Source: Uloborus plumipes
Taxonomy: Eukaryota > Arthropoda > Arachnida > Araneae > Uloboridae
Length of the DNA stretch: 64,000 nt
Direction of reading: 5' to 3'
NCBI GenBank assembly: GCA_038373865.1
Contig: JAXGGA010002196.1
Coordinates: 1-64,000 of the forward strand
A program made the translations under genes and the position numbers. The notes under the pieces were generated by a model. That model did not search any database, was not told where the DNA came from, and saw nothing but the letters and a program-made list of their open reading frames with translations. Shown here piece by piece: positions 12,171 through 22,479 of this stretch (its first letter is position 1; every line of letters begins with the position of its first letter).

Positions 12171-13105
12171 GAACATAAAGGCTCACCTTTGTCAATGCGG
12201 AAAAAGGGTTCAAGTATTCACCGCCTTAGCAGAAGGCACTAAAAAATCACATTTTTAACCACTCCCTTCTAACCCCGAATTCCCTTTATGCAATTTTCTT
12301 GCAATTGGAAGTTATTTTAACATGGCTACCGAATACTATTTCATTTTATTACATTTATTTTTTATTATACACGTTTTTTTTCTTACCCCAACATGCTTAT
12401 ATTCAACGCATAATCCACAGAAAATTGCGTAACTGAAATGAATATATTCAATTGAAAATCTAAAAAAAAAGTTAAAATATTATTTAAAATAAAAGATAAC
12501 CACTGAAAAGTGAGTGATATAGTTACAATAACTTATTTAATGTCTGATTTTCATCTAGAAATATATTATTATCTTAGCACTGTTTCGTAGGGAACATTGT
12601 AAGATTTTCTAAGTAGGCATGTTGGCAGGTATGCGTTAACTTCATCATGAAATAACAACAACTGTATAAATACCACATTGTGCTTTTCCATTACGGTTTT
12701 AATATTTGGTATTGAATATTTTTGTACAGATGCACTGGTTCTACCGTAACTTTCAATCAACTATGCTGCTTGAGAACATAAACTTTACGTAGTACCATTT
12801 TCATCAAATACGCTACTACTGTGTAAAAATATTTAATCAAATGTACTGATTTAATAAATCCCTAATCTTTAATCGGTTTGATTAGCTTATAAATTTACAG
12901 AGCACATTTCAATACATTTCATAATTTACAAAGGAGTTCAAAACTTCCCTCAACCAATTTCGGATCAAAAGTTTACAGAATGTAAAAATATAAATGATTT
13001 CCTAAAAAGTAGCAATATTTTTTTTTAACTTCAGCTATTTAGATATGAGTTGTTTAATGTTTGAATTTCCGTTCAGATAAATACTGAAAAACAATCTAAG
13101 AGTAA
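12171..13105. other. AT-rich stretch without a gene
   Basis: Nothing supported. A 63-codon minus frame at 12569-12760 has no recognisable domain. The stretch ends at a TAA that flanks the MITE at 13106. Confidence 0.5.
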
Positions 13106-13236
13106 GGGCCCTGCTCCACATCAGCAGAAAACGCGACCGAAACCGAAGGCAGAAACCGAAAATCCGGGTACTTTCCATAGGAATACCATTTAATCCATTT
13201 TACGTTTCTGCTTTACGTCAATGTGGAGCAGGGCCC
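13106..13236. mobile_element. PIF/Harbinger-like MITE, 131 bp
   Basis: The ends GGGCCCTGCTCCACAT and ATGTGGAGCAGGGCCC are a perfect 16-bp TIR. TAA flanks both sides (13103-13105 and 13237-13239). A three-base TWA duplication with a GGG-starting TIR fits PIF/Harbinger. A matching single end, GATGTGGAGCAGGGCCC followed by TTA, sits near 60193-60210. Confidence 0.8.
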
Positions 13237-13683
13237 TAAGTATAATTAAAGTATGCAACTTAATAAATCCTTACTATTCATGGAAGAATCATAATATTGA
13301 AGTAAGAAAGGGTTTCTGCATTTTACAGCTTTACTTAATTTTACAAGCACATTTTTTTCTGCAATAGAAAAGACTGTGGGTATGTTTCTGGTTCGCTTGA
13401 CTGAAACTTGAAATTTTTCGCATTAGTAAATTTCTTTTTTTAGACATAACATTTTTTTTTGAAACCATATGAATTTTACATTTACTTTACAACAAGATCT
13501 TATTCATATCATATATTCTAACGTAACTGACCCCATTTTTAATTTTAATATAACATGCGTTAATTTCAAAAAAATGATATGACCGACCAGTGAATGAACA
13601 CTTCGTAATTTTTGTGAAAAAATAAGTTTTAAAAACCATTTTCTTTGATGAACTGGTAGTAGTTACTTTCCTCTACACATTTC

Positions 13684-13912
13684 TAATAATAACAAGTTTA
13701 AAAAACTATAACCCGACTACACAAAAAAAAGCACTGAAAGGTAAGAAACAAGGTAAGTGCTATTTAATATCATCGTCTTATTAAATAAAACAAGACCTTT
13801 GATATCTTAGCTATACCTGTTTATTTAGTTCTACGACTTGAACCCTTTGCAAGTTCCACATTAACAACGTAATTCAATTCAAATGCTGTAGTCGTGCGTT
13901 ATCAACTGCAGA
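13684..13912 (+). repeat. Left arm of a 229-bp inverted repeat pair
   Basis: It runs from AATAATAACAAGTTT through ACTATAACCCGACTAC, GCACTGAAAGGTAAGAAAC, ACCTGTTTATTTAGTT and CAAATGCTGTAGTCGT. The reverse complement is at 16975-17203 with only scattered differences. A third, partial copy begins at 44679 (CCTGTTTATTTAGTTATACG). The AACCCGACTAC block also recurs alone at about 15160 and, reversed, at about 17220. Confidence 0.85.
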
Positions 13913-14011
13913 TAGCAAGCATTTAAACTTAATACACAAGAAAACATATTAGTTTGATAAAGTTTGAAAATTTATTAAACTTGAGTAATTGATCTCTCCT
14001 ATTACTTAACT

Positions 14012-14202
14012 CGATGTCTTTTTTGTTTATTTTGCGAATTGATTTAAACTTTAATATGACTTTTAGTGGAATTCAAAAGGTTGGGGAGCACATTTGAATC
14101 AAATATAATAATTTTACTTCAGAGGGTTATAGTGAATTAAACTTTATTTAATTAACTTCCTTTACATTTATTGCACGGGCATCGCAGTGCGGGTACTGCT
14201 AG
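14012..14202 (+). mobile_element. Helitron 3' end, same family as 62742-63426
   Basis: The sequence from TGTCTTTTTTGTTTATTTTG to the hairpin GCACGGGCATCGCAGTGC and terminal GGGTACTGCTAG parallels 63230-63426. A short hairpin a few bases before a CTRR end is the Helitron 3' signature. The 5' end was not located; it would lie upstream, in or beyond the 229-bp repeat arm. Confidence 0.7.
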
Positions 14203-14999
14203 TCTATATATATAAAAGAAAGTCGTGTTAGTTACACTACTTATAACTCAAGAACGGCTGTACCGATATAGCTAAAAATTGGTGGGTAGGTAGCTTAGAG
14301 CCAGGAGACGGACATAGGGTATAATTTACGTGTGTCAGTTACATAAATAGAAAAACTGTCTTATTGACTAAGCCTTTTTACTAAGCCTTTTTTGACACCT
14401 CCATGGCTGAACGACATAAAGCACACGTTCTGGCAGCTTCCGGTGCGCAGCAAACAGGTTGTAAGTTAGCGGTGCGTTGAGTGTGTTATTTTACTTTTTT
14501 GTGAAGTAAATTATAAACAAACGCGTTACTTCCCTTGAAATTTATATGTGATAAGCTGTCAGAAACGATTGCTCATTCCTAGGATTCCGATGATCCCAAC
14601 CGATATGCCGTTTGAATTTAAAAGACTTCAATTTCCGATCCGTCTTGCATTTGTCATGAACTTTAACAAATCACAAGGCCAATCCTTAAAAGTTTGTGGT
14701 TTGAATCTAGAACATCACTGTTTTTCCCATGGTCAATTATATGTGGCATGTTTACGGGTCGGAAGACCATCTGCGTTGTTCCTTTTGCGCCTGATAATAA
14801 AACAAAAAATGTTGTGCATCAGAAGGTACTTTAGTGAAGAGCAACCTATGTACTAAAATACAGAAACAATAATGAATGATTAATGTCAGTACTTAATTTT
14901 TTTTTTTTTTTGTATTTCTAATAATAAAAAACTTAATAAATTCAAAAATTTTCTTATTTACTGCCTTTAAGGCGGAACAGAGTTCGCCGGGTCAGCTAG
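14203..14999 (+). mobile_element. Helitron fragment with both ends, 797 bp
   Basis: The 5' end is TCTATATATATAAAAG, followed by GTTACACTACTTATAACTC. The 3' end is the hairpin GGCGGAACAGAGTTCGCC, then GGGTCAGCTAG and a T. Rolling-circle Helitrons start TC, end CTRR after a hairpin and make no target duplication, all of which fits. The interior keeps the tail of the Helitron helicase (14590-14840), so this is an internally deleted derivative of an autonomous element. Its first base directly follows the CTAG end of the previous Helitron. Confidence 0.85.
14548..14856 (+). pseudogene. Helitron Pif1-type helicase, C-terminal remnant
   Basis: The translation contains PFEFKRLQFPIRLAF, then NKSQGQSLKVCGLNLE and SHGQLYVACLRVGRPSALF. 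These match the C-terminal helicase motifs (the KSQGQSL and YVAxSRVG stretches) of the Pif1-like domain in Helitron Rep/helicase proteins. The usual SRVG is here LRVG. After about position 14781 the family-like continuation (APDNKTKNVVHQK) is in another frame, so a frameshift separates it from the upstream part. All upstream helicase and Rep domains are missing. The open frame of 102 codons is therefore a leftover tail and not a functional small gene. It lies inside the Helitron at 14203-14999. Confidence 0.85.
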
Positions 15000-15220
15000 T
15001 TATTTATATTTGCGTGTTAACTTAGAAAGTTGAACAAAAGGAATAAGTAAAATTACGAGACGACGTAGGAAAGTGTGCTTGAGAAGCGTTGATAAGTCTA
15101 TAATTTTGAACTGTAAATCTGCTATACTTTTTGAACAATAACAAATATAAAAAACTGTAACCCGACTACAAAAAAAAAAAAAAAAAAACTTGATACACAA
15201 ACAAACATATTAGTTTGATC

Positions 15221-16911
15221 TAGGGTGAGTTCTGGTAAGTGCGTCCACGGGTAAGTGCGTCCACTGGGAATTATATGAACACTGTCTTGAAATGGCTTCT
15301 GCAACACATCGACTATGTTAGATAACTGTCTAATGATAATTTCAATAGGTAGAATTCAGGCCTGGATTCAATAGACAAAACACAATCAGGGATAACTTAA
15401 ATGTCTTCAAAAAAACTCTTAAGTAAAGATTGAGAAGGTTTTGTTTCAGTTTCTCTTGTAGTCATACCAAGCAATTGAAGTCCAGAAATGCAAGTTGTTT
15501 CTTTTAAGTAATAGCTACTAATAACATACATGGGGTATTTTGATCAAATACTCTAACTAAAATTTGTTTATATGACGGTACGCACTTTCCCTTTCTTTCA
15601 AGTAAGGTGGAGTAAGTGCGTACCATTATGATGGGGCAAGTGCGTACCACTATCATGAGGCATATGCTTACTATTATGCGGAGCAAGTGCGTACCATTAT
15701 GCTGAGGCAAGTGTGTACCATTACGTGGAAAATCCGACTCTCGTAATTCACCTTTAATTTTCCTTATAACTCTTTTATAAACCGATTATAAATCTGACGT
15801 CATTTCCATCAAGTATTTATATTAACATTGAATGCGGCATAAGATTTCAATTTTATTCATTACCTCAGAAATATATTGGTTTTTAGATATCAGTTAGTAA
15901 ATTTTTCGTTGAAAATAGCGATCATGAGCTATACTTAATTTAAACCAGAATGACAAATGAAGCAATGAAATTAAGTGAAACACTAAATAAGGAACCAACT
16001 GATTCAAAAAACGAAGGTGGAGTAATGAATAAATTATATTTAAGAAAATTGAAGAACACCCTGTGAAAAACTATTTGAATGTACAAGAAAAAAAAGTACA
16101 AGTATCACATCATGATCAATTATTCTCTTTTTTTTTGCTCTTTATTTTGTGTTTTTTCTTACTGCTGCTGATTCTAATAAGAAAAATATTTTAAAACCGT
16201 ATTTATTAAAAAAAAAGAAAAAAAACGAATTGTTTACTCAGGTCACCTAACGATCTACCATACAAATAGAATTAAAGAAAATCACAGGGGTACGCACTTA
16301 CAACAAAGCTATTGGACGCACATGTCTCATCTTACATTTAAGAAGGGGTAAGTGCGAACCCTGGCTTAAACACAGACTGATTAATGTATTTAACCAAAAT
16401 AAACTATGTAGACTATGAGTGATTATTACTAAATAAAAACAACTTACATTTGCTCACTTGGTCTTATTAAAAGGACAGAGGAAGAATCACAGACACAACT
16501 CTCTCAATCTTCAAATCACAGTTGTTCGAAAGACACGTGGAATATCACTGATTGCGTTTCATCCATGCAAGCAAGTGCTGATCTCTAGTATTAGGAATTA
16601 TCCTTAGGCAACTACCTAACATATTTAATGTGTGCCAGAAGTTTTTTACTGCTCATATTCACATAATTTAAGGTGGACGCACTTACCCCGCTAGGTAGGG
16701 AAAGTGCGTACCTTAGAGTAGGTGTCATAAACCAGGTCACAAAACCTATGCTTATGGTTTATTTGACATATTATATGCTTGAAAATCTTAGTAAAGGATC
16801 TGGAAAGAAAACTAAAAAGAAATGTGAATGTACAAGATTTTTCAACAGAGCAGCATCCCTGAGAATATGAACTTTGCAAAAAAGGGTACGCACTTACCAG
16901 AACTCACCCTA
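15221..16911. mobile_element. Motif-array DNA transposon with AAGTGCGTACC motif, 1.69 kb
   Basis: It starts TAGGGTGAGTTCTGGTAAG TGCGT and ends with the inverse, so the TIR is at least 24 bp and perfect. The inner half of the TIR, GGTAAGTGCGTACC, recurs through the element in both orientations (for example near 15249, 15573, 15607, 15635, 15681, 15706, 16290, 16347, 16674, 16699, 16884). No transposase could be read. The central part (15963-16360) is repeated, inverted, at 45007-45404. It sits inside another repeat, which continues ACATATTAGTTTGAT on the left and also occurs at 13925-13955. TAGGG/CCCTA ends suggest a TA target as in Tc1/mariner-pogo elements, but that is an inference here. Confidence 0.75.
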
Positions 16912-16974
16912 TATATATTTTTCAAGAATGGTAAATTAGGTTAAAATGTTATTCTATCAAATTGTTTTTCCGTA

Positions 16975-17203
16975 GTTGACAACGTACGACTACAGCATTT
17001 GAATTGAATTATGTTGTTAATGTGGAACTTGCAGAGGGTTCAAGTCGTATAACTAAATAAACAGGTATAGCTAAGATATCAAACGTCTTGTTTTATTTAA
17101 TAAGATGATGATATTAAATAGCACTTACCTTGTTTCTTACCTTTCAGTGCTTTTTTTTTGTAGTTGGGTTATAGTTTTTTAAACTTGTTATTATTTCTGA
17201 CTT
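16975..17203 (-). repeat. Right arm of the 229-bp inverted repeat pair
   Basis: Reverse complement of 13684-13912, including GCACTGAAAGGTAAGAAAC and the GACTTGAACCCT block. It is followed by another reversed copy of the GTAGTCGG-TTACAG motif at 17217-17240. The arms enclose about 3.06 kb holding two Helitrons and the motif-array element. Confidence 0.85.
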
Positions 17204-17404
17204 TTTAGAGCTTTTTTTGTAGTCGGTTACAGGTTTTTAAAACTTTTTTATTTTACTCCACTGTATATTAGAAAATGAATATACATTACAAAATTAAATG
17301 TACATAACAAAAAATTATGAAAAGTTATTTGGGTATTTTTTATTGAGCAGTGTCAAAACTTCTCAGCCTTTCCAATTAAATGAAAGACGCTGAATCATGA
17401 GGGT

Positions 17405-17940
17405 TGCTTAAAAGTTTCCGTGGGTCCAGATCGCTTATAAATAAACCCTCCAATGTCCTTACCCTACTTAATGCGACGTAAACTTGGCCCTTTGCAAAAA
17501 TTCGTCTTCCAACGCCAATTACTCATTCAAAGTGCAACCTTGCAACTTGTGTACTGTGACACCCCAACACAAAATAAGAGGCAGCATTTTAAGTACTATT
17601 TTACCACTGCCTCTCAAACCATCATACTCAACCGAGCTAGGAATTATCCGAACAGTTTTATCAATTTTGTCTGCTTTTAACTAATTTCGTGCTAAAATCT
17701 AGGTCAGCCTTAAACTGGAAATTCATTGTTGATTGCGACTTTTGTTTGAACTAAAACACACTTAGCTACGAAAATATCGGTTAAAATCGATGCTTGTCTA
17801 GGAATAATCGATTTTTCCTCTTGTTAAATTCTAGTAAAAAGTAGCCTGTGACACTCGAGACTCGAAAACGAGTCGATTGGCACCTCATTCATCAAAATAG
17901 AATGAATAGCTCGGTTTGTCTTCTTTCTGTCTAGTATGTT
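17405..17940 (-). pseudogene. Pif1-like DNA helicase, decayed C-terminal part
   Basis: Minus-strand translation gives IIPSSVEYDGLRGSGKIVL, then MLPLILCWGVTVHKLQGCTL at about 17520-17660. After one frameshift it continues FAKGQVYVALSRVRTLEGLF and ISDLDPRKLL at about 17405-17497. These are helicase motifs V and VI (VHKLQG; YVALSRV) and the C-terminal LEGL-SDLDP signature of Pif1-family ATP-dependent helicases. Upstream sequence to about 17940 looks like the same gene (EVPIDSFSSLE) but carries stops. In arthropods such Pif1 genes spread inside mobile elements. No Helitron end was found beside this copy, so its carrier is unknown. It belongs to a different Pif1 branch from the Helitron tail at 14548. 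Confidence 0.8.
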
Positions 17941-17999
17941 CATTTACTGGGTCCGGACACTTTTTTCCATTTCAACCAACCCAAAAACCCCTGATGCAG

Positions 18000-18002
<3 letters not shown>

Positions 18003-18050
<48 letters not shown>

Positions 18051-18073
18051 CGCTTTTTTTTTTTTTTTTTTTA
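18003..18073. repeat. Poly(A) then poly(T) tract
   Basis: A run of about 45 A, then CCTCGC, then about 19 T. It could form a long A/T hairpin. Length is likely unstable between individuals or assemblies. Confidence 0.9.
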
Positions 18074-18188
18074 CAAATCATCTAAAGCGTTTTTACTGTC
18101 ATGTGGTAAATACTACAATTTTTAACGATGCTACGAATTTTTGAAAATAAAATTTTGGTCGGTCACTGACCAAAATGTCACTGTAAAA

Positions 18189-19593
18189 CAGGGTGGGCAA
18201 AAACCCGGGTTTTTGTGGTTTTTTCTGGGTTTTTGCGGTTTTTTCTGGGTTTTTTACGGGTTTTTCTGGGTTTTTGTATGTTAAAATTTTATTTCTTATG
18301 CGGGTATTGATATATAATGTATGCATTCATTCAAATAAAAATATATTTATTAAGTTAAAGCTCAAAATTGCATTTAATCAATGTAAATCAATTAATAATT
18401 AATATTATTAACAATATCAATTAATAATATCATCAACCGAATTGTAATATTTAATGTGTATATTTAAGAAGCTTTGGACAATGGTTTCAGCTATGAACTT
18501 TTATCACTTGTCTTTTACGAAATAGAAGAACTGTTGCAAATGGGCTTTCCTACAAACTCAGGAATATTTAGGGGGTGAAAGTGTCAAAAACTTAAATTTA
18601 TACCATTAAAAAATTAAAACCATTTGCACTTGTTTATTAATAGAAATAATCATCTTTTCTCATTAAGTAGCCTGCTTCAATATCTAGTCATGTCATTTGC
18701 ATGTTTTTATAAGGCATATCTCAATGATAGGGGTGTTTCTGAGATAAGGGAAGTGTCTCCCCCCCCCTTCTTATTTTCAAAACCAAAACTGATTAATTTC
18801 AGATGGGGAGAGTGGGGACTCTAATTGATTTTTTTTGAAATAATTTTAAGAAAAAACTAGGTTAACATTAGAACTTTGCAAGAATTATAAATTTATTAAT
18901 AAATGCTTTTCATAATGTTTTAGTAGTAATAAATTGCGTGGGGACGCATTTTCTTTGTTTTTTTTTTAAATCAAAGAAAGGGTTTAGCGCTTGGTCAGTG
19001 GTATGGTACCTCTATAATATAGCACTTGAAAACCATTATATACTAAATGCAGTAGGGTTAGATAAAATGAAGAGCAAAACTTTATTTTTCTTGCTCCAGA
19101 ATAAAAGCAAAAATTGCAGTATTTTATCATTATTTGACTTCTGTGTTGAATCAAAATTGTCATAAAACATTAATTAAGCAATTTTTTCCATCTACAAGAA
19201 GTTAATCAATTGTTCATTTTCAATTTATTTTAAAATTTGAAATTTGCTATCAAAAAATAAATAAATAATAATAATAATAAGTATTTTGCAACAAAAAGTA
19301 GTATCATAGCTAGGAAAATTTTCTGGACGATGACTTGAAAATTGAAGAAATAATAATTATTTTATAAAATAAATAATTATACTCTAAGAAAAATTATCTC
19401 AAATAAACCTGATTTCTTACTTATTTTTTATGTCTAATTTAGATGAGATATTATTATTGACTATATTTGTTGATAACTTAGAAATGAACAAAAACCCACT
19501 TCTGACAAAAACCCGGGTGGGTTTTTGTTGGTGGACTCGCCCAGAAAAACCCGGGCGGGTTTTTCTGGGCTGAGCCCACCTTTGCCAACCCTG
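18189..19593. mobile_element. hAT-type non-autonomous element with 8-bp target duplication, 1405 bp
   Basis: The left end is CAGGGTGGGCAAAAACCCGG and the right end is its inverse (CCACCTTTGCCAACCCTG). The flanks are the perfect 8-bp duplication CTGTAAAA (18181-18188 and 19594-19601). CAGGG-type TIRs and 8-bp duplications define hAT. Both ends carry arrays of GGGTTTTT-C/G-TGGGTTTTT units, probably subterminal binding repeats. The interior is AT-rich with no hAT dimerisation domain recognisable. The short frames across the GGGTTTTT arrays are repeat artefacts. Confidence 0.9.
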
Positions 19594-19601
19594 CTGTAAA
19601 A

Positions 19602-20631
19602 ATGATTGATTTTTTTTAAATCAATGGTCGGTCTACCCTACTTTTTTTCTATCACAATAAAATTTAAATTCACAAAATGTTGAAAATATTAAGTTTAAAA
19701 TACTAAATCACGATCTCTTTTCATGAAATAAACTTTGGTCGTTAAAAGACCCATTTATTTTCTAAATAAATATGAGACAAAAGATTATATAATGTTATTT
19801 CTTATGAGCAGAAAATTTAGTTCTTTGATATTTAAAAAATAATATCAAGAACTTAATAAACTCTAGACATCTCTTTTAAAATAAGTAGTTTTATCTTACC
19901 GAGAGAAAAATAAATAAACATTTCTTTTCAAAGTTAAGACGATGTTTCTATTTCTGTTCATGTATTCTTGGTAATAACTTTTATGTTGGGTATTACATTA
20001 AATGGGGCGCCAAACAAAAATAGCTATATATATATATATATGTATTTGCATTCATTTTTTTGTTCTTGTAGTCTTTCAAGGAACAGAGAATTTCAAATTT
20101 ATACCAAGTAAAACACATTACGCTTGGTTCCGAAATAAAAAAAGGAAGCGAAGTGAAGTAAAATATCAAAGTAAGTTATCAGAAATGCAAGGAGCATTTT
20201 GAGTTTAAAAAAGAAAGAATTCGTATTCTGGAATGAAAAGTTGAAATGAGAATAAAATTCGTATTTCCGAAAAATATTTTGTGTCATCACCAAAACATAA
20301 AACCAAATTCCTTTTAATTTAAAGGAACACGCAAAAGATAAAAATTCTATGTATCTGAAAATTTCAGTGATTTTAAATTTATTTTTCATTTCTGTTTCAT
20401 CTTTTAAAAAGTACGGATAAAATAAATGTCTGCGTGTATTCAGTGCGCGCGTTAGAATTGTGTTGATTGAAATCAACTTAAAAAAAAGAGTTTTAGTAAA
20501 GGTGAGATTGAAATTTCTATATGGAAACGAACTTGTGCTTGCAAAGTTGCTTTTAAATAGAGTTTCTGCTTGAGAAAAGTTTAATTTTAATATGAAGGAG
20601 AAAATTTTGATGGAAATAACCAGTAATAAGG
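19602..20631. other. AT-rich stretch; a 181-codon frame is not convincing
   Basis: It holds a (TA)n tract near 20024-20041 and a purine-rich plus strand from 20160 to 20640. The minus strand is open for 181 codons (20099-20644), but the product is nearly all F, S, K, N, I and L with no domain, and its 5' part runs into the SINE. It is read as chance openness of pyrimidine-rich DNA. Confidence 0.5.
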
Positions 20632-21010
20632 GCCGTGGTATCATGATCGGTAAGGCGTTGAGCTCGTAATTGGAGGGTTTCGGGTATTATGCCGGTAGAT
20701 CGAAGATTCTCCGTGTTCGCGAATGGTGACCGAAGCACGTTAAATTTGTCGTGGTCACAAAGTCGTCTAAGTTCCTATTCCTAATCAATAACTTTGAGGG
20801 GCCTGAGCTAGAAGTTGTTCGGCTTTTGGTCTTGTTCTAAATAATCGAAATGCTGTTTCCATCATCGTGTGTTGAGTGAGCTGAATTAGATTTTCACCTT
20901 AACGGTGCTCTGTAAAACTTCTATCTTTTTGCCTTAAATCTAGTAGCACCGTCTACTCCGGCTGTTTATCCGAGGATCTTAAGCAACAACCGGTAGGCGC
21001 AATTCCTTAC
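20632..21010 (+). mobile_element. tRNA-derived SINE, copy 1
   Basis: The head GGGCCGTGGTATCATGATC and GGTAAGGCGTTGAGCTCGTA is a tRNA-like A-box region, followed by a decayed B-box near 20687-20710. The body shares TCGTGGTCACAAAGTCGTCT and AAGTTCCTATTCC with the minus-strand copy at 11835-12170. The 3' limit is approximate; similarity is firm only to about 20830. No target duplication was recognised. Confidence 0.7.
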
Positions 21011-21443
21011 TTAAACTTAAATCTTTTAATGGGTTAAACCAGGGTTTGCCAAATGCTACTTTGGGTGCTAGAATTATAAGAAAAACGGATAATAAATGTC
21101 AAATAATGTTACCGATGTGATAAAAAAAACGAGCCAAAAAGTATTGTACTCATTTGAGTAATGTTAAATTATTTATGGATCGAATAATATTCTGTAAACA
21201 TTTGTGATGTCACACTGCACACATTCTCGAACCTTAAAGTAGTTAGCCTGCGGTTCCTTTGAACAATCTTTAATTTATAATGACTGCATTATCCTACCTT
21301 TTGCAAAATAATTGAAAGTTTTTTGCAGCAATTGCTTCACTCCTGTAGTCATACTTCACTGTAAGAATTTCTAAATGCGTGCGAAGCTGACTTTTGTTTC
21401 TTATTTAATCACTTTTTCCCATAATAGTCATGCAGTTGAACAA

Positions 21444-22077
21444 TAGGGTGGGGCGAAAAATAAAAAGTTTTTCAGATCAACTTCTAATAGTTTCCAAAAG
21501 TTGTCTTTGGTGATAGTTAGCTTTTGTGCAAATTTTGAGAAAAATCGGATAATATCTTCAGGAGGTGCTGCGATCGGTAAGTTTTATCATTGCTTTTATT
21601 GGGATTTTATGGTTAAAATATGAAAAACAATGCCGTTAGCTAATCTCATTGCATTTTTTTACTCATAAGATATATTCATGCATTCAAAGCATATGAAATA
21701 ACTCACAAAAATATTTTATATGATATATTTATATTTCAAGCATTTAAAAAGAAACAAAAACGTGAAAAAAAGTGATTTTTTTGAAAAATAAATATATCAT
21801 ATAAAATAATGTTTGTGAGTCATTTCATATGCTTTTAATGCATGAAAGCATCTTTTGAGTAAAAAAACGCAAAGAGACTAGCTAAAAGCATTCTTTTTGA
21901 TATTTTAACCATAAAATCCATAACAAAGCTATGGTAAAACTTTGCGATCGCAGCGCCCCCTAAAGGTATTAACCGATTTTTCTCAAATTTTGCACAAAAG
22001 CTAACTATCACCAAAGACAACTTTTGGCAACTGTTAGACGTTGATCTGAAAAACTTTTTATTTTTCGCCCCACCCTA
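21444..22077. mobile_element. Foldback MITE, TAGGGTGGGG ends, 8-bp target duplication
   Basis: The ends are TAGGGTGGGGCGAAAAATAA and its inverse. The two halves are inverted copies over roughly 250-300 bp each (for example TTTGGTGATAGTTAGCTTTT on the left and its complement on the right). TTGAACAA flanks both sides perfectly (21436-21443 and 22078-22085). The TAGGGTGGG end and 8-bp duplication are shared with the 2.3-kb element at 33682-35956, so this is probably a non-autonomous relative. A fragment of the same sequence lies at 58103-58165. Confidence 0.9.
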
Positions 22078-22297
22078 TTGAACAATGGGCAACTGTTCCA
22101 GCGTAACAAAGCTTGGCATTTAGGCCGAAGTTTGCAACTTCTTTGCGGGCTTTGTCTGATTTATATTGGCATTCTACATTTATTGACACAGACAAAGTAT
22201 AACTCAAATTAAAAAATAAGGAGCTTACCTCTATATATAAAGTGTGAGCAAGAAACTTACGTGTAGTGTTACAAAATTCAAAATTAATTCAAAGCGG

Positions 22298-22471
22298 CAG
22301 GGACGTCATTTCGAATTTTTCCAGGGGGGGGGGCAAAAGGTGCATACACAATGTAAAATTTACCAAAAAATGGAAAAAACCACACCCACTTATATGCCAA
22401 TACATTGATTTCTCAAAGTCAGGGGGGGACAATTGCCCCCCCCCCCCCAGCCCCCCTAAATGACGGGCCTG
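22298..22471. mobile_element. hAT MITE with perfect 8-bp target duplication, 174 bp
   Basis: It starts CAGGGACGTCATTT and ends AAATGACGGGCCTG. CAAAGCGG is present on both sides (22290-22297 and 22472-22479). G runs near the left end and C runs near the right end (up to about 13 C) are part of the inverted termini. Two opposing 61-65 codon frames across it are not genes. Confidence 0.9.
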
Positions 22472-22479
22472 CAAAGCGG

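Noticed and set aside
14548..14856. Small functional helicase gene
   Set aside because: It is only the C-terminal tail of a Helitron helicase, with a changed SRVG motif and a frameshift after it.
18193..18402. 69-codon G/F-rich open frame
   Set aside because: Translation of the GGGTTTTT-C/G arrays at the left end of the hAT element.
20099..20644. 181-codon open frame on the minus strand
   Set aside because: Composition is dominated by F, S, K, N, I and L, there is no domain, its 5' end runs into a SINE, and the purine-rich opposite strand explains the openness.
20632..20720. tRNA gene
   Set aside because: A-box and weak B-box are present, but no cloverleaf or acceptor pairing is seen, and the sequence continues into a body shared with 11835-12170. 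It is a SINE head.
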